64,000 nt of DNA from Pseudomonas putida (GTDB lineage: Bacteria > Pseudomonadota > Gammaproteobacteria > Pseudomonadales > Pseudomonadaceae). The stretch's first letter is position 1. Each line of letters opens with the position of its first letter. Under the pieces are notes generated by a model. That model was not told the DNA's origin, searched no databases, and saw only the letters and a list, made by a program, of their open reading frames with translations. This document shows positions 1-9,888 of the stretch, piece by piece. The DNA lies in the NCBI RefSeq assembly GCF_009883635.2, contig NZ_CP026115.2:1612001-1676000 (forward strand), written 5' to 3'. A program made the position numbers and the translations under genes.

Positions 1-479
1 TCGAACAGTTCGTGCTGGAAGATGAAGGCCGCATCGTCGGCAGTTGCTCGGTGCCGCTGGAGCTGTACCAGGGCATGCAGCAGTACCCGATGGTGTGGCT
101 GGAGGACAGTTTCGAGAACCGCGTAGAGCGTATCTTGCGCGATTACGTGATCAACCTGTGCGCCGAGTTCGTTGATGTGCATGGCGAGGAAGGCGGTCGG
201 CTGAAGTTTGCCGGGCGCATGCTGCAGAGCATGGGCAACATCCACAAGCGTCTTGGTGGAGAGCGCTTCCAGCGCTTGTCAGCCATGTTGAACGAGGCGT
301 TGGACGAGCAACTGCGCAGTGGCGCGGTGGACCTGCACCGGGGCTGGATCGAAGGGCTGCTCAAGGAATACTACGACCCGATGTACGCCTACCAGCGTGA
401 AGCCAAGGCCGAGCGGATCGAGTTTGCCGGGGATGGCGTGGAAGTGCGCGAATACCTCAAGGCCCGCGCTCGACGTTGA
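1..479 (+). CDS. selU: tRNA 2-selenouridine synthase, C-terminal part (5' end outside window)
   Basis: The reading frame is open from the first bases (codons begin at position 3) to a stop at 477-479, so the gene starts before the window. The visible 158 residues match the C-terminal part of the SelU/MnmH (YbbB) family, including [19 protein letters not shown] and the [14 protein letters not shown] segment. The enzyme converts 2-thiouridine at the wobble position of some tRNAs to 2-selenouridine via a geranylated intermediate, using selenophosphate. The N-terminal rhodanese domain with its catalytic cysteine would lie outside the window and cannot be checked. In pseudomonads this gene often follows selD, which cannot be seen here. 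Confidence 0.85.
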   Translation, partial: EQFVLEDEGRIVGSCSVPLELYQGMQQYPMVWLEDSFENRVERILRDYVINLCAEFVDVHGEEGGRLKFAGRMLQSMGNIHKRLGGERFQRLSAMLNEALDEQLRSGAVDLHRGWIEGLLKEYYDPMYAYQREAKAERIEFAGDGVEVREYLKARARR

Positions 480-520
480 TCGAGGCGCGCCCCTCCTGTG
501 GGAGCTAGCCTCAGGCAAGG

Positions 521-901
521 TCACTGCCCGGGGCTGAGCACCCGCTCCAGCTCCGCCGCTCGCTCGCGGGTCATGTCCAGCACACACATGCCGCCTTCGA
601 GCTGCGCCATGGTCCCGCCACTGGCCTGTATGTGGAACCTGCAGTTGGCATCGCGGTAGGCGATCCACTGCCGCTGCACATCGCGCAGGCTCTTCTGCGG
701 CCCCGATTCAAGCTTGCTCGTCAGCTGCTTGTAAACCCGGTTCAGGCGCTGGTCCTGAAGTTGGGTCTCTGCCTGGATGCAACTGCTCATGGCCACCGTG
801 CTGGAGGCTTTGTCCATGCACTGGCTGTAGGCCGGCGAGTTGTCATCGGCCAGCGCCACCGGCGCAACGAAGGCCAGTAGCATCAGGTATCGCTTGTTCA
901 T
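521..901 (-). CDS. LprI-like (DUF1311) secreted protein
   Basis: This is a protein of about 126 residues with an N-terminal signal peptide (MNKRYLMLLAFVAPVALA, then ADDNS). The mature part has the layout of the lysozyme inhibitor LprI / DUF1311 family, with spaced cysteines and a helical QLQDQRLNRVYKQL segment followed by a QRQWIAYRDANC motif. An upstream in-frame ATG at 914-916 exists. I prefer the ATG at 899-901 because an AAGGGA ribosome site lies just before it and the signal peptide then starts cleanly. It is probably periplasmic. A lysozyme-inhibitor role is a family name, not something the sequence proves. It runs tail-to-tail with selU and is downstream of a membrane protein gene on the same strand. 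Confidence 0.75.
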   Translation of the reverse strand: MNKRYLMLLAFVAPVALADDNSPAYSQCMDKASSTVAMSSCIQAETQLQDQRLNRVYKQLTSKLESGPQKSLRDVQRQWIAYRDANCRFHIQASGGTMAQLEGGMCVLDMTRERAAELERVLSPGQ

Positions 902-912
902 CGCAAATCCCT

Positions 913-1470
913 TCATAGCGTTTGTACCGGCTCTGGCGGCATCAGCACCTTGCCCGGCTCGAATTGCAGCGCTGGCATCTGGGTCGCCGCATAAGCGGCC
1001 ACGGCCAGCGCCGCGATCAGGGCGACATCCAGCCAGTTCCAGCCCGGCACATCGTCACTGCTGCGCGCGGTCCAGCACTGCCAGGCCTGGCCCACGCAGA
1101 ACACTGCGATCGCTGCTAGCCACAGGTAGAAGCCCGCGCCGAAACCGGTACGGTTGGTGAATTCATAGCTGATGTTGTCTGGCAGGCGTTCGATACCGAA
1201 GCTGGTGGCGGCCAGGTACAACGCGCCCAGCCCAAGCAGCAACGCCAGCCGACGAAAGCGTCGATGGCAAAGAATCGCGACCGCCAGCAGCGGGTTGGCG
1301 AACCACTGGAACATCCCGAAGGGGATGCCCCAGGGCCCATACAGGAACATCTGCAGTGCCGGCATATGCCGGCCTGCGCTCAACTGGGCGCCGTCGAAGG
1401 CCAGGCTGAGCAGGTAAAGGGCAAGGCTCAGGGTCAGGTAGAAGGCCGGTAAGCGGGCGCTCAGGGTCAT
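913..1470 (-). CDS. predicted membrane protein of unknown function
   Basis: This is a 185-residue protein starting MTLSARLPAFYLTL. It has about four or five hydrophobic segments, around residues 8-28, 45-70, 75-95, 118-138 and 150-168, so it is an inner-membrane protein. I do not recognise a named family. The start ATG overlaps the stop of the upstream acetyltransferase gene by four bases (ATGA), which implies translational coupling, and its own end overlaps the long-start version of the LprI-like gene. The open frame continues far upstream through the acetyltransferase gene, but that extension is an out-of-frame shadow. Confidence 0.65.
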   Translation of the reverse strand: MTLSARLPAFYLTLSLALYLLSLAFDGAQLSAGRHMPALQMFLYGPWGIPFGMFQWFANPLLAVAILCHRRFRRLALLLGLGALYLAATSFGIERLPDNISYEFTNRTGFGAGFYLWLAAIAVFCVGQAWQCWTARSSDDVPGWNWLDVALIAALAVAAYAATQMPALQFEPGKVLMPPEPVQTL

Positions 1471-2048
1471 GCGACTGGCGGCTCCAGCAGCAGGCCGTAG
1501 ATGCCCGAATCGGTCAGCTCGCCCGCCACGCACCAGCGCGCCCGCAGCGTGCCTTCGAGCACGAAGCCCTGGCGTTCGAGGGTGCGGGCCGAGCCTTGGT
1601 TGCGTGGGTCGATCTCGCCTTCCAGACGGCGCATGTGCAGGGTATGGGCGATGTAGTCGATGAAGCAGGTCAGCGCTTCGTCCATGTAGCCCCTGCCCTG
1701 CACCGCGCTGGCCAGGCAGTAGCCGATCTCGCCACGGCGCGAGACATCGTCGATGTTGAACAGCTGGACCATGCCGATCAGTTCGCCATTGTCGCGGCGG
1801 TACATGCCCAGCTTGAGCTGGTCGCCATTGGTATAGGCTTCGCGGTCGGCGGCCAGGGCGCTTTCGGCTTCGGCCAGGTCTTGCCAGGGTGCATGGTGCC
1901 AGTAACGCATGACCTCGGGGTCGGCCATGATCGTCAGCCACTGCACAGCGTCAGCGTGGCGCATCGGCCGCAGCTGCAGGCGCGGGCTGTCGAGGCAGAG
2001 GTCAGTCGGGAAACTGCGGGGTGGGGTCACGCCGGATCTCCTGTCCAT
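1467..2048 (-). CDS. GNAT family N-acetyltransferase (RimJ/RimL type)
   Basis: This 193-residue protein has the Acetyltransf_3 layout. It starts with LCLDSPRLQLRPMRHADA, carries the motif A region GYCLASAVQGRGYMDEAL (acetyl-CoA pyrophosphate-binding Q-x-x-G-x-G/A type loop), and ends with the typical NQGSARTLERQGFVLEGTLR segment. Such enzymes transfer an acetyl group from acetyl-CoA to amino groups of proteins or small molecules; the substrate here is unknown. Its stop overlaps the start of the following membrane protein by four bases, so the two are probably co-expressed. A REP palindrome pair lies just upstream. Confidence 0.85.
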   Translation of the reverse strand: MDRRSGVTPPRSFPTDLCLDSPRLQLRPMRHADAVQWLTIMADPEVMRYWHHAPWQDLAEAESALAADREAYTNGDQLKLGMYRRDNGELIGMVQLFNIDDVSRRGEIGYCLASAVQGRGYMDEALTCFIDYIAHTLHMRRLEGEIDPRNQGSARTLERQGFVLEGTLRARWCVAGELTDSGIYGLLLEPPVA

Positions 2049-2096
2049 TGCTGGGGAGATGACAGTTTAACGTCATGTGACCGGTTCAAGCATCCC

Positions 2097-2215
2097 GGGG
2101 CTGCTTTGCAGCCCATCGCCGGCAAGCGCGGCTCCGACAGGAGTGTCACAGGGCCGAGGCTTGCGCTGTACCTGTGGGAGCCGCGCTTGCCGGCGATGGG
2201 CCGCAAAGCGGCCCC
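2097..2215. repeat. paired REP palindrome (type ending GCGCGGCTCC)
   Basis: Two copies of a roughly 44-base element face each other, at 2097-2140 and 2172-2215. They share the core ATCGCCGGCAAGCGCGGCTC and its complement, with a few mismatches. Each copy also carries a short inner palindrome (GGGGC-GC-TTTGC-GC-CC type). This matches the P. putida REP family, and the same sequence recurs at 33276-33392. It sits between two divergently placed genes' non-coding ends and probably forms a stable RNA hairpin. Confidence 0.85.
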
Positions 2216-2223
2216 AAAAACTA

Positions 2224-2475
2224 TCAGGCGCTGCGGTTCAGGCCCATTTCCATGTCATTTATCAGCGCCTTGGCCATGGCACTGAGAATCCGCGTCGCAC
2301 TGCCCGCGATCAGGTTGCTCTCCATCTCGGCCTCTTCGCTCAGGTGGCGAATACACCCCAGCAACACCGACAGCTCATCAAAGGCATGATCGAGCGGGAT
2401 ACCGGGCTGGATGGCGTACAGGTCGAGAAAGGTCTCCTTGCCTGCCGTGGTTCGGGACTTCAGCTCATCAGTCAT
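2224..2475 (-). CDS. DUF3077 domain protein
   Basis: This is a small acidic protein of 83 residues. The motif DLYAIQPGIPLDHAFDELSVLLGCI matches the DUF3077 family, which is common in Pseudomonas and of unknown function. The start overlaps the end of the upstream DUF6124-like gene by eight bases, so the pair is almost certainly one transcript. The C-terminal half is helical (SNLIAGSATRILSAMAKALI). There is no signal peptide and no membrane segment, so it is cytoplasmic. Confidence 0.75.
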   Translation of the reverse strand: MTDELKSRTTAGKETFLDLYAIQPGIPLDHAFDELSVLLGCIRHLSEEAEMESNLIAGSATRILSAMAKALINDMEMGLNRSA

Positions 2476-2722
2476 GGGCCACCTCGAGCTTCGCCATATG
2501 AGCGAACAGCGCTCGGAGCAGTTCGGTGAGGATGGCGAGGTTTTCCTGCACGACTTTGCGCTGCTCTTTATCTTCGGTTTTCAGATAGAGCTGGATGGTG
2601 TTGGAAAGGGCATCCATGAGCACGGCGGCGTGGGGCTTGGCATCTTCGAGGGACAGGTCGGAAATAATTGAAATGTAGGGGATAGGAAAAGAAGGAGGTG
2701 GATCAGGTACCAACTTTTTCAT
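2468..2722 (-). CDS. DUF6124-like small protein
   Basis: This 84-residue protein starts MKKLVPDPPPSFP. It has a proline-rich N-terminus followed by a helical segment (AAVLMDALSNTIQLYL). It resembles the DUF6124 proteins that pair with DUF3077 proteins in pseudomonads; this family match is from memory. I chose the ATG at 2720-2722 because GGAGACAACC lies directly before it, rather than the longer open frame up to 2761. The function is unknown. It is probably co-transcribed with the overlapping downstream DUF3077 gene. Confidence 0.65.
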   Translation of the reverse strand: MKKLVPDPPPSFPIPYISIISDLSLEDAKPHAAVLMDALSNTIQLYLKTEDKEQRKVVQENLAILTELLRALFAHMAKLEVAHD

Positions 2723-3045
2723 GGTTGTCTCCAATGGCTTAAATGGAAGCAACCGCCTCAATCCTTCTCACAGATTAGGGTGGCAGCCGTGCGCGAGGTG
2801 AGAAGCCCGTGTTGGAGACATCACGGTCAGACCGAAGCCTGCACGCGCACAGCTGCCATAAAAATGGCCGTCTACCAACAACGAGTTCTCACACTCGCTC
2901 GCCAATGTGGGCGAGCCATGAAGTTATCGCTGAAGCAGTTCCCTGCCTATCAGACGGCATCCGACAGAGGCCGTAGGATAAATCGCCACCCCCACCCTGC
3001 TGAAGCATTTGGTTTCAGATTCAGACATTTCTTACAGCTGATGTC
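2723..3045. other. gene-free stretch upstream of the DUF6124/DUF3077 pair
   Basis: This stretch of 323 bases holds no open frame that I can support. Both flanking genes lie on the minus strand, so it should contain the promoter of the DUF6124/DUF3077 pair and the end of the cysteine-cluster gene's transcript. I see no clear terminator, operator or repeat in it. Confidence 0.5.
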
Positions 3046-3429
3046 TCAGGCCACCTCGGCCCCATCATCCGGCCAATGCGGCTCGTTGGCCCCCGGCGGC
3101 GTCAACGGCGGCAGCCCATAGGCCGCCCGCGCATCGTCACAACTCGGGTTATGCACCCCGCCCTCCCACGACGCCTCGAACTCACGGCATGGGCTGGAAC
3201 GGTTGGCGTAGATGGTGCACGCCACCTCGGTACCGATCTCGCCCTGCAGGCTCACACAGCGGCAAGGCTTGGCGTCGGTGCCGATCATGGCAACGCGGGT
3301 GGGGTTGATCTGTACCACCAGGTCATCCGGCACAAGGCCGCCGGCAGACTGGCATTCGCCCCAGAAGAAGGACACACGGAAATACCCGCAGCAGGCGCCG
3401 CAGTCAAGGCAAGGGTTGTATTCTGACAT
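3046..3429 (-). CDS. YkgJ-family cysteine cluster protein
   Basis: This is a 127-residue protein with an N-terminal CLDCGACCGYF motif and later cysteines at FFWGEC, CRCVS, CTIYANR and SPCREFE. This is the CxxCxxCC pattern of the YkgJ / UPF0153 family (PF03692), thought to bind a metal ion or iron-sulfur cluster. The biochemical role is not known. It is cytoplasmic, with no signal peptide. A second, distinct member of the same family lies at 34793-35527. Confidence 0.85.
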   Translation of the reverse strand: MSEYNPCLDCGACCGYFRVSFFWGECQSAGGLVPDDLVVQINPTRVAMIGTDAKPCRCVSLQGEIGTEVACTIYANRSSPCREFEASWEGGVHNPSCDDARAAYGLPPLTPPGANEPHWPDDGAEVA

Positions 3430-3548
3430 GATGGCACGGAAGGAGGGTTGTTGTTATCGGGGCTGGGCCCGCGCGCCATTTGTAATCGAAGCCAGGTCGG
3501 CTGAGAAGAGGGGCAATGCAAAAATAGTTTGCCGTTGATCCGGCAATC

Positions 3549-3572
3549 CCGAGCCCGCCTGAGCGGGCCCGG
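3549..3572 (-). terminator. GC-rich stem-loop after alaC
   Basis: Reading the minus strand just past the alaC stop codon, CCCGGGCCCGC and GCGGGCTCGGG form a strong stem around a TCAG loop, with one mismatch. No clear run of T follows directly, so intrinsic termination is likely but not certain. Confidence 0.5.
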
Positions 3573-3580
3573 GTGAAGCG

Positions 3581-4789
3581 TTACTTCTGGGTCAGGCCAT
3601 CGGCCCGGAACATCTGGCGGATACCGCGGATCGCCTGGCGGATGCGGTCCTGGTTCTCGATCAGGGCGAAGCGCACGTGGTCATCGCCGTAGTCGCCAAA
3701 ACCGATGCCCGGCGATACGCAGACCTTGGCATCAGCCAGCAGCTTCTTGGAAAACTCCAGCGAACCCAGGTGCGCGTACTGCTCCGGGATCTTCGCCCAC
3801 ACGTACATCGATGCCTTGGGGTTCTCGACCATCCAGCCCAGTTCATGCAGGCCCTTGACCAGCAAGTTGCGGCGCTGGCGGTACTGCTCGGCGATGTCAC
3901 GCACGCACTGCTGGTCGCCTTCCAGCGCGGCGATGGCCGCCACCTGCAGTGGGGTGAAGGTGCCGTAGTCGTGGTAGCTCTTGATCCGTGCCAGGGCGCT
4001 GACCAGCTCAGGGTTGCCGACCATGAAGCCGATCCGCCAGCCGGCCATGTTGTAGCTCTTGGACAGGGTGAAGAACTCCACCGCGATGTCCTTGGCGCCA
4101 GGTACCTGCATGATCGACGGGGCCTTCCAGCCGTCGTAGACGATGTCGGCGTAGGCCAGGTCGTGCACCACCAGCACGTCGTACTGCTTGGCCAGGGCCA
4201 CCACGCGCTCGAAGAAGTCCAGCTCCACGCACTGGGCTGTGGGGTTGGACGGGAAGCCGAGGATCATCATCTTCGGCTTGGGGATCGATTCGCGGATCGC
4301 CCGCTCCAGTTCGTTGAAGAAGTCTACCCCTGGCACCAGCGGCACCGAGCGCACCTGGGCGCCGGCGATCACGGCACCGTAGATGTGGATCGGGTAGCTC
4401 GGGTTGGGCACCAGTACGGTGTCACCATGGTCGAGGGTGCCGAGCATCAGGTGCGCCAGGCCTTCTTTCGAGCCGATGGTGACAATGGCTTCGCTTTCCG
4501 GGTCGATATCGACCTCGTAGCGCTCCTTGTACCAGTTGGAGATGGCCCGGCGCAGGCGTGGAATACCGCGGGAGGTGGAATAGCCATGGGTGTCATCACG
4601 CTGGGCGACCTGCACCAGCTTCTCGACGATGTGCGGCGGGGTCGCGCCATCGGGGTTGCCCATGCTCAGGTCGATGATGTCCTCGCCACGGCGGCGGGCA
4701 GCCATCTTGAGTTCGGCAGTGATGTTGAAGACGTAAGGGGGGAGACGATCGATGCGCGCGAAGCGGCGCGGCGAACCTGGATTGGCCAT
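3581..4789 (-). CDS. alaC: alanine aminotransferase AlaC (class I/II, PLP-dependent)
   Basis: This 402-residue protein belongs to the fold-type I aminotransferases and closely follows AlaC. It starts [20 protein letters not shown], has the SMGNPDG substrate-loop motif, [19 protein letters not shown], the PLP-ring aspartate Asp210 (VVHDLAYAD) and the Schiff-base lysine Lys244 ([17 protein letters not shown]). It would interconvert pyruvate and alanine with glutamate/2-oxoglutarate in the cytoplasm. The length is normal for the family. It appears to be a single-gene unit, followed by a GC-rich stem-loop, with the cyo operon terminator lying upstream of it. Confidence 0.9.
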   Translation of the reverse strand: MANPGSPRRFARIDRLPPYVFNITAELKMAARRRGEDIIDLSMGNPDGATPPHIVEKLVQVAQRDDTHGYSTSRGIPRLRRAISNWYKERYEVDIDPESEAIVTIGSKEGLAHLMLGTLDHGDTVLVPNPSYPIHIYGAVIAGAQVRSVPLVPGVDFFNELERAIRESIPKPKMMILGFPSNPTAQCVELDFFERVVALAKQYDVLVVHDLAYADIVYDGWKAPSIMQVPGAKDIAVEFFTLSKSYNMAGWRIGFMVGNPELVSALARIKSYHDYGTFTPLQVAAIAALEGDQQCVRDIAEQYRQRRNLLVKGLHELGWMVENPKASMYVWAKIPEQYAHLGSLEFSKKLLADAKVCVSPGIGFGDYGDDHVRFALIENQDRIRQAIRGIRQMFRADGLTQK

Positions 4790-4966
4790 GGTTTCCTCTG
4801 GAGACGTAAGCGCCCGGAACCGTCCGAGCGACGCTGGCCGTTGCGGCGGCCTGAATCAGAAGATAGTGCCGAAACAGGATGCCTGTAAAGGACAATTTCC
4901 TGTTTTGTTAGAACTTTTCAGATTTATTGTTCGAGAATCAGAGTTTTATGTTTTCAAGCCAAGCCT

Positions 4967-4988
4967 CTTCGCGGACACGCCCGCGAAG
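4967..4988. repeat. short REP-like hairpin
   Basis: CTTCGCGG and CCGCGAAG form a perfect eight-base stem around ACACGC. The sequence resembles half of the GGCCTCTTCGCGGG-type REP seen at 49753-49847 and is probably a degraded single copy. Confidence 0.45.
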
Positions 4989-5011
4989 AAGCCAACACAA
5001 AAATCTCAGGC

Positions 5012-5042
5012 ATAAAAAAACCCGGCGCAATGGCCGGGTTCT
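5012..5042 (-). terminator. intrinsic terminator of the cyo operon
   Basis: On the minus strand after cyoE, AACCCGGC and GCCGGGTT pair around CATTGC. They are followed at once by a run of T, then ATG. This is a classical rho-independent terminator. Confidence 0.85.
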
Positions 5043-5063
5043 TTGGTGAAGCACTCGCCTCGA

Positions 5064-5951
5064 TCAGCGCGCGTAGGTCATCAGCACGTCCGCAGCGGTC
5101 TGGCTGTCCACACCCATCATCACGCTCAGGGCAGTGACGGTGAGGATGGAGAAGCCGAACACCTTGCGGGCCCACTTGCTGTCGTCTTCAGCTTTGTAGC
5201 CACCCCAGGCCATGTACAGCCAGTACAGGCCCATGGCTGCCGCCACGGCCAGGTAGCCGAGGCCGGCGTAACCGCCGAGGGTGAGCATCAAAGTGGCGAG
5301 CAGGAACGCCAGCACGTAAAGCACGATCTGCTTCTTCGCCGCGAGGACACCACGTGCCACCGGCAGGACCGGAATGTTGGCAGCGCTGTAATCCTTGAAG
5401 CGGAAGATCGCGATGGCAAAGCTGTGCGGCATCTGCCACAGGCTGAACATCACCAGCAGGGTCACTGCAGCCAGGTCGAAGCTGTTGCTCACGGCGCAGT
5501 AGCCGATCACCGGAGGCATGGCACCAGACAGGCTGCCGACCAAGGTGCCGTGCACCGACTTGCGCTTCAGCCAGAGGCTGTAGAAACCGACGTAGACGAT
5601 GAAGCCAATCAGCGCGCAGAACGCCGACAGCGGGTTGGCCTGGACATACAGCAGGCTGAAGCCCGCCACCCCGAGAAGGGTGGCGTAGATCAGCGCGAGG
5701 GTCAGCGACATGCCACCCTGCACCATGACGCGGTTCTTGGTGCGCTCCATCTTGTGGTCGATGTCACGGTCGATGCAGTTGTTGAACACGCATCCGGACG
5801 CCACCACCAGCGAAGTACCGATCACCACCGCCAGGAACAGGGCGAAGTCCACATGGCCCTTCGAGGCAAGGAAGAAACCGCCTGCCACGGAAAGCACGTT
5901 ACCGAAAATGATCCCCGGTTTGGTGATTTGGATAAAGTGCTTTACGGACAT
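5064..5951 (-). CDS. cyoE: protoheme IX farnesyltransferase (heme o synthase)
   Basis: This 295-residue polytopic membrane protein of the UbiA prenyltransferase family has about nine hydrophobic segments. The first aspartate-rich motif [15 protein letters not shown] is present, as is the second region around [21 protein letters not shown]. It adds a farnesyl group from farnesyl diphosphate to heme b, making heme o for the binuclear centre of cytochrome bo3. It is the last gene of cyoABCDE, 11 bases after cyoD, and is followed by a strong terminator. The length matches the usual family size. Confidence 0.95.
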   Translation of the reverse strand: MSVKHFIQITKPGIIFGNVLSVAGGFFLASKGHVDFALFLAVVIGTSLVVASGCVFNNCIDRDIDHKMERTKNRVMVQGGMSLTLALIYATLLGVAGFSLLYVQANPLSAFCALIGFIVYVGFYSLWLKRKSVHGTLVGSLSGAMPPVIGYCAVSNSFDLAAVTLLVMFSLWQMPHSFAIAIFRFKDYSAANIPVLPVARGVLAAKKQIVLYVLAFLLATLMLTLGGYAGLGYLAVAAAMGLYWLYMAWGGYKAEDDSKWARKVFGFSILTVTALSVMMGVDSQTAADVLMTYAR

Positions 5952-5962
5952 GCAGTCTTACC

Positions 5963-6295
5963 TCACTTGGCCATCATTTCGAAGTGGATGCTGAACATGA
6001 TCCACAGCGACAGGCCGACCAGCAGAGCGATTACCATCGCGGTGAACAGGAACGTCGACACATTGGAACGCTGCTCTTTCGAGCGGTCCATGTGCAGGAA
6101 GTACACGAGGTGTACCACTACCTGAATCACAGCCATGGCCACGATGATCAGAACGGTCAGGTTCTTCGGCAGGCTTGGCGACATGGCCAGGCCGAACGGG
6201 ATCGCGGTCAGGATGATCGACAGGATGAAGCCGATCATGTACGACTTGACGCTGCCGTGGTTACCTTCGTGATGAGTGTCGTGTGCGTTAGCCAT
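5963..6295 (-). CDS. cyoD: cytochrome bo3 quinol oxidase subunit IV
   Basis: This 110-residue protein has three transmembrane segments, about residues 20-40, 47-67 and 82-102. The hallmarks of CyoD are present: a start rich in histidine (HDTHHEGNHGSVKSY), GFILSIILTAIPFGLAM and HLVYFLHMD. The subunit is small and assists assembly and stability of the oxidase. The start overlaps the cyoC stop by one base (TAATG). Confidence 0.95.
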   Translation of the reverse strand: MANAHDTHHEGNHGSVKSYMIGFILSIILTAIPFGLAMSPSLPKNLTVLIIVAMAVIQVVVHLVYFLHMDRSKEQRSNVSTFLFTAMVIALLVGLSLWIMFSIHFEMMAK

Positions 6296-6918
6296 TACAG
6301 AACTCCCAGCAGGTAGACGACGGTGAATACGCAGATCCAGACCACGTCCAGGAAGTGCCAGAACAGGCTCAGGCAGCTCATGCGGGTCTTGGCGGTCGGC
6401 GTGATGCCGTGCTTGTTGATCTGGTACATCATGATTGCCATCCAGATCAGGCCGGCGGTCACGTGCAGACCGTGGGTGCCTACCAGGGCGAAGAAGCCCG
6501 ACAGGAAGCCACTGCGAGTCGGGCCGAAGCCTTCGCTGATCAGGTGATGGAATTCATAGATTTCCATCGCGATGAAGCCTGCACCGAACAGGAAGGTCAC
6601 AGCCAACCAGCCCAGTACGCCCGCTTTCTTGCCGTCGAACATCTTCAGCATGGCGAAGCCGAAGGTGATCGAGGACAGCAGCAGGAACAGCGTTTCTACA
6701 GCTACGAAGTCGAGCTGGAAGATGTCGTGACCCGACGGGCCGCCGGCAAAACTGCCGGACAGCACCGCGTAGGTGGCGAAGAGCGACGCAAACAGGATGC
6801 AGTCGGTCATCAGGTACAGCCAGAAACCGAGGACGGTCATCTGGCCCGAGTCGTGGTGGTGGTCATCGTGAGCATGGTCATGACCATGCGCGCCACCGTG
6901 GATTACTTGACTGGACAT
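6295..6918 (-). CDS. cyoC: cytochrome bo3 quinol oxidase subunit III
   Basis: This 207-residue heme-copper oxidase subunit III has five transmembrane segments. The N-terminus is histidine-rich ([19 protein letters not shown]), followed by [22 protein letters not shown] and the conserved [16 protein letters not shown] motif. It is part of the proton-pumping ubiquinol oxidase in the inner membrane. It lies three bases downstream of cyoB. The histidine-rich tail could bind metal, but no such role is known to me. Confidence 0.95.
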   Translation of the reverse strand: MSSQVIHGGAHGHDHAHDDHHHDSGQMTVLGFWLYLMTDCILFASLFATYAVLSGSFAGGPSGHDIFQLDFVAVETLFLLLSSITFGFAMLKMFDGKKAGVLGWLAVTFLFGAGFIAMEIYEFHHLISEGFGPTRSGFLSGFFALVGTHGLHVTAGLIWMAIMMYQINKHGITPTAKTRMSCLSLFWHFLDVVWICVFTVVYLLGVL

Positions 6919-6921
6919 TGA

Positions 6922-8940
6922 TTACACCCGTTCAAACGATTCGACACGTGCGCCGGCAGGCAGAGCACCTGCTTTGGCCAGCGCCTTCAGACGCTCGCCT
7001 TCGATGCGCGCCACTTCTTCGGCCGGAACCATGTAGCCCTGGTCGTCACGCGCAGCGTGGCGAACGAAGACCGCGATGGTTGCCAGCAGGCTCGCGCCAA
7101 CCAGCCACCAGATGTGCCAGATGAAAGCGAAGCCGAAGACAGTCAGGAACAGACCCATGAACAGACCGGTAGCGGTGTTGTTCGGCATGTGGATCGCTTC
7201 GTACTTGCCCGGCACCTTGTAGGCAACACCGGCTTCCTTGGCTTCGTTCCAGCAGTCCAGGCCAACTTTCTCTGGCATGTGGGCGAAGTTGTAGAACGGA
7301 GGTGGCGACGAGGTCGACCATTCCAGGGTACGGCCGCCCCATGGGTCGCCGGTCACGTCCAGGTTCTGCTCGCGATCGCGGATCGAAACGACGATCTGGA
7401 TCAGCTGGCAGGCGATACCGAACAGGATCAGCACGGCGCCGACAACGGCTACGTACAGGTAGGGTTCCCACAGTGGGTTGTCGGAGTGGTTCAGACGACG
7501 GGTCATGCCCATGAAGCCCAGGGCGTACAGCGGCATGAACGCAACGTAGAAGCCGGAGATCCAGAACCAGAAGGCAGCTTTGCCCCACTTCTCGTTCAGC
7601 TTGAAGCCGAACGCTTTTGGCCACCAGTAGGCGAAGCCGGCGATGTAGCCGAATACCGCACCACCAATGATCACGTTGTGGAAGTGAGCGATTACGAACA
7701 GGCTGTTGTGCAGCACGAAGTCAGCACCTGGAACAGCCAGCAGAACGCCAGTCATGCCACCGATCGAGAAGGTGATCATGAAGCCCAGGGTCCACAGCAT
7801 CGGTGCGGTGAAGCGCACACGGCCCTGGTACATGGTGAACAGCCAGTTGAACAGCTTCACACCGGTCGGAATGGAGATCAGCATCGTCGCCAGGCCGAAG
7901 AAGGTGTTGACGCTGGCGCCGGCACCCATGGTGAAGAAGTGGTGCAGCCATACAGCGAAGCCCAGAACGGCGATGGCGCCCGATGCATAGATCATCGAGT
8001 GGTGGCCGAACAGACGCTTGCCGGAGAAGGTCGAAGTCACTTCCGAGAACACGCCGAAGGCCGGCAGGATCAGGATGTAAACCTCAGGGTGACCCCACGC
8101 CCAGAACAGGTTGACGTACATCATCGGGTTCCCACCAAGCTCGTTGGTGAAAATGTGGAAGTCCAGATAACGGTCAACAGTCAGCAGTGCGAGTGCAGCG
8201 GTCAGGATCGGGAACGAAGCCACGATCAGCACGTTGGCCCAGGTGCAGGTCCAGGTGAAGATCGGCATGTCCATCAGCTTCATGCCAGGTGCGCGCATCT
8301 TCATCACGGTGACGAGGAAGTTCACGCCGGTCAGTGTCGTACCCAAGCCTGAGAGCTGTAGCGCCCAGATGTAGTAGTCGACACCCACCCCAGGGCTGTA
8401 CTGAATGCCCGCGAGCGGCGGATAGGCAACCCAGCCGGTCTTGGCGAATTCACCAACGCCCAGCGAGATGTTGACCAGCAGCACGCCTGCCAGCAGCAGG
8501 TAGAAGCTCAGGGAGTTCAGGAACGGGAAGGCAACGTCACGTGCACCGATCTGCAGAGGAACCGCGAGGTTCATCAGGCCGGTGAAGAACGGCATCGCCA
8601 TGAAGATGATCATGATCACACCGTGAGCGGTGAAGATCTGGTCATAGTGTTCAGGCGGCAGGTAGCCTTCGGAGCCACCGGTAGCGGCAGCCAGCTGGGT
8701 ACGCATCATGATGGCGTCGGCAAAGCCACGCAGCAGCATGACCATCGCGACGATGATGTACATCACGCCGATCTTTTTGTGGTCGACAGTAGTCAGCCAC
8801 TCGGTCCACAAGTAGGTCCACTTGCGGAAATAGGTGATAAGACCGACGACAGCGATACCGCCGAGCGCGATCATGGCAAGCGTCACCATGACTATCGGCT
8901 CGTGATAGGGTATCGCCTCCAGGCTTAGTTTACCGAACAT
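6922..8940 (-). CDS. cyoB: cytochrome bo3 quinol oxidase subunit I
   Basis: This 672-residue catalytic subunit carries all the expected metal ligands. The low-spin heme histidines lie in [12 protein letters not shown] and in [11 protein letters not shown]. The CuB site is in [14 protein letters not shown] (with the crosslinked His-Tyr pair) and WLHHFFTMG. It oxidises ubiquinol, reduces oxygen to water and pumps protons. About 15 transmembrane segments are present, the normal number for CyoB, and the length is typical. It is separated by three bases from cyoA and from cyoC. Confidence 0.97.
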   Translation of the reverse strand: MFGKLSLEAIPYHEPIVMVTLAMIALGGIAVVGLITYFRKWTYLWTEWLTTVDHKKIGVMYIIVAMVMLLRGFADAIMMRTQLAAATGGSEGYLPPEHYDQIFTAHGVIMIIFMAMPFFTGLMNLAVPLQIGARDVAFPFLNSLSFYLLLAGVLLVNISLGVGEFAKTGWVAYPPLAGIQYSPGVGVDYYIWALQLSGLGTTLTGVNFLVTVMKMRAPGMKLMDMPIFTWTCTWANVLIVASFPILTAALALLTVDRYLDFHIFTNELGGNPMMYVNLFWAWGHPEVYILILPAFGVFSEVTSTFSGKRLFGHHSMIYASGAIAVLGFAVWLHHFFTMGAGASVNTFFGLATMLISIPTGVKLFNWLFTMYQGRVRFTAPMLWTLGFMITFSIGGMTGVLLAVPGADFVLHNSLFVIAHFHNVIIGGAVFGYIAGFAYWWPKAFGFKLNEKWGKAAFWFWISGFYVAFMPLYALGFMGMTRRLNHSDNPLWEPYLYVAVVGAVLILFGIACQLIQIVVSIRDREQNLDVTGDPWGGRTLEWSTSSPPPFYNFAHMPEKVGLDCWNEAKEAGVAYKVPGKYEAIHMPNNTATGLFMGLFLTVFGFAFIWHIWWLVGASLLATIAVFVRHAARDDQGYMVPAEEVARIEGERLKALAKAGALPAGARVESFERV

Positions 8941-8943
8941 CTC

Positions 8944-9888
8944 TTACTCCTCTGCCCCGGCAGCTGGTTGCATACTCGATTCCACACCCTTGGTTGTGGC
9001 CAGGTCTTTGCTGCCAGCTTCTTCGTGGACCGGCTTGCCGCGGTTCATACCTTCGTACTTGTCGACGATGGTCTGGAACAGCTCAGCAGGTGCCTCGCTG
9101 TACAGCGCGACTGGGTTGTATTCGCTAGGCTTGGCCAGTGCTTCGTATTCGGCCTTGCCCAGTTTCAGTGGCGACTGCTTGACCTCGGCGACCCACTTGT
9201 CGAAGTCTTCCTGAGAGGTCGCATTGGCCTTGAATTTCATGCCGGTGAAGCCAGCACCGCTGTAGTTGGCGCTGATACCGTCGAACACGCCGTTTTCGTT
9301 GGCGATCAGGTGCAGCTTGGTGGTCATGCCCGCCATCGCGTAGATCTGGCCACCCAGGCCCGGGATGAAGAACGAGTTCATCACGGCGTCGGAGGTGACG
9401 CGGAAGTTCACCGGGACGTTAGCCGGGAAGTTGATCTGGTTGACGGTGGCGATGCCCTGTTCCGGGTAGATGAACAGCCATTTCCAGTCCAGCGCGACCA
9501 CGTCGATCTGGATCGGCTTCACGTCGGAATCCAGCGGACGGTATGGGTCCAGCTTGTGGGTCGACTTGTAGGTGACGTAGCCCAGGGCGATGATGATGAT
9601 GATCGGGATGATCCACACCGCGAGTTCGATCTTGGTCGAGTGCGACCAGTCGGGGGTGTAGGTGGCAGCCTTGTTGGAAGCACGGTACTTCCAGGCGAAC
9701 GCCACGGTCATGATGATGACCGGAATCACCACCAGCAGCATCAGGCCGGTCGCGATCAGGATCAGGTTCTTTTGCTCAATGCCGACCTGACCTTTCGGGT
9801 CGAGCAGGGTCCAGTTGCACCCACTGAGTAAAAGCATGCCTAAAAAGGGCAATATGCCAAACAGTCTGGGGTAACGCTTTTTACTCAT
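8944..9888 (-). CDS. cyoA: cytochrome bo3 quinol oxidase subunit II (lipoprotein)
   Basis: This 314-residue protein starts with a lipoprotein signal, MLLLSGC, with the lipid-bearing cysteine at about residue 24. Two transmembrane segments follow (about 42-64 and 88-108), then a periplasmic cupredoxin-like domain. [19 protein letters not shown] and [16 protein letters not shown] are typical. The CuA cysteines of cytochrome c oxidases are missing, as expected for a quinol oxidase. It is the first gene of the operon, with a 558-base leader region upstream. Confidence 0.96.
   Translation of the reverse strand: MSKKRYPRLFGILPFLGMLLLSGCNWTLLDPKGQVGIEQKNLILIATGLMLLVVIPVIIMTVAFAWKYRASNKAATYTPDWSHSTKIELAVWIIPIIIIIALGYVTYKSTHKLDPYRPLDSDVKPIQIDVVALDWKWLFIYPEQGIATVNQINFPANVPVNFRVTSDAVMNSFFIPGLGGQIYAMAGMTTKLHLIANENGVFDGISANYSGAGFTGMKFKANATSQEDFDKWVAEVKQSPLKLGKAEYEALAKPSEYNPVALYSEAPAELFQTIVDKYEGMNRGKPVHEEAGSKDLATTKGVESSMQPAAGAEE

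Noticed and set aside
3677..4888. 403-codon plus-strand frame over alaC
   Set aside because: Antisense shadow of a clear aminotransferase gene.
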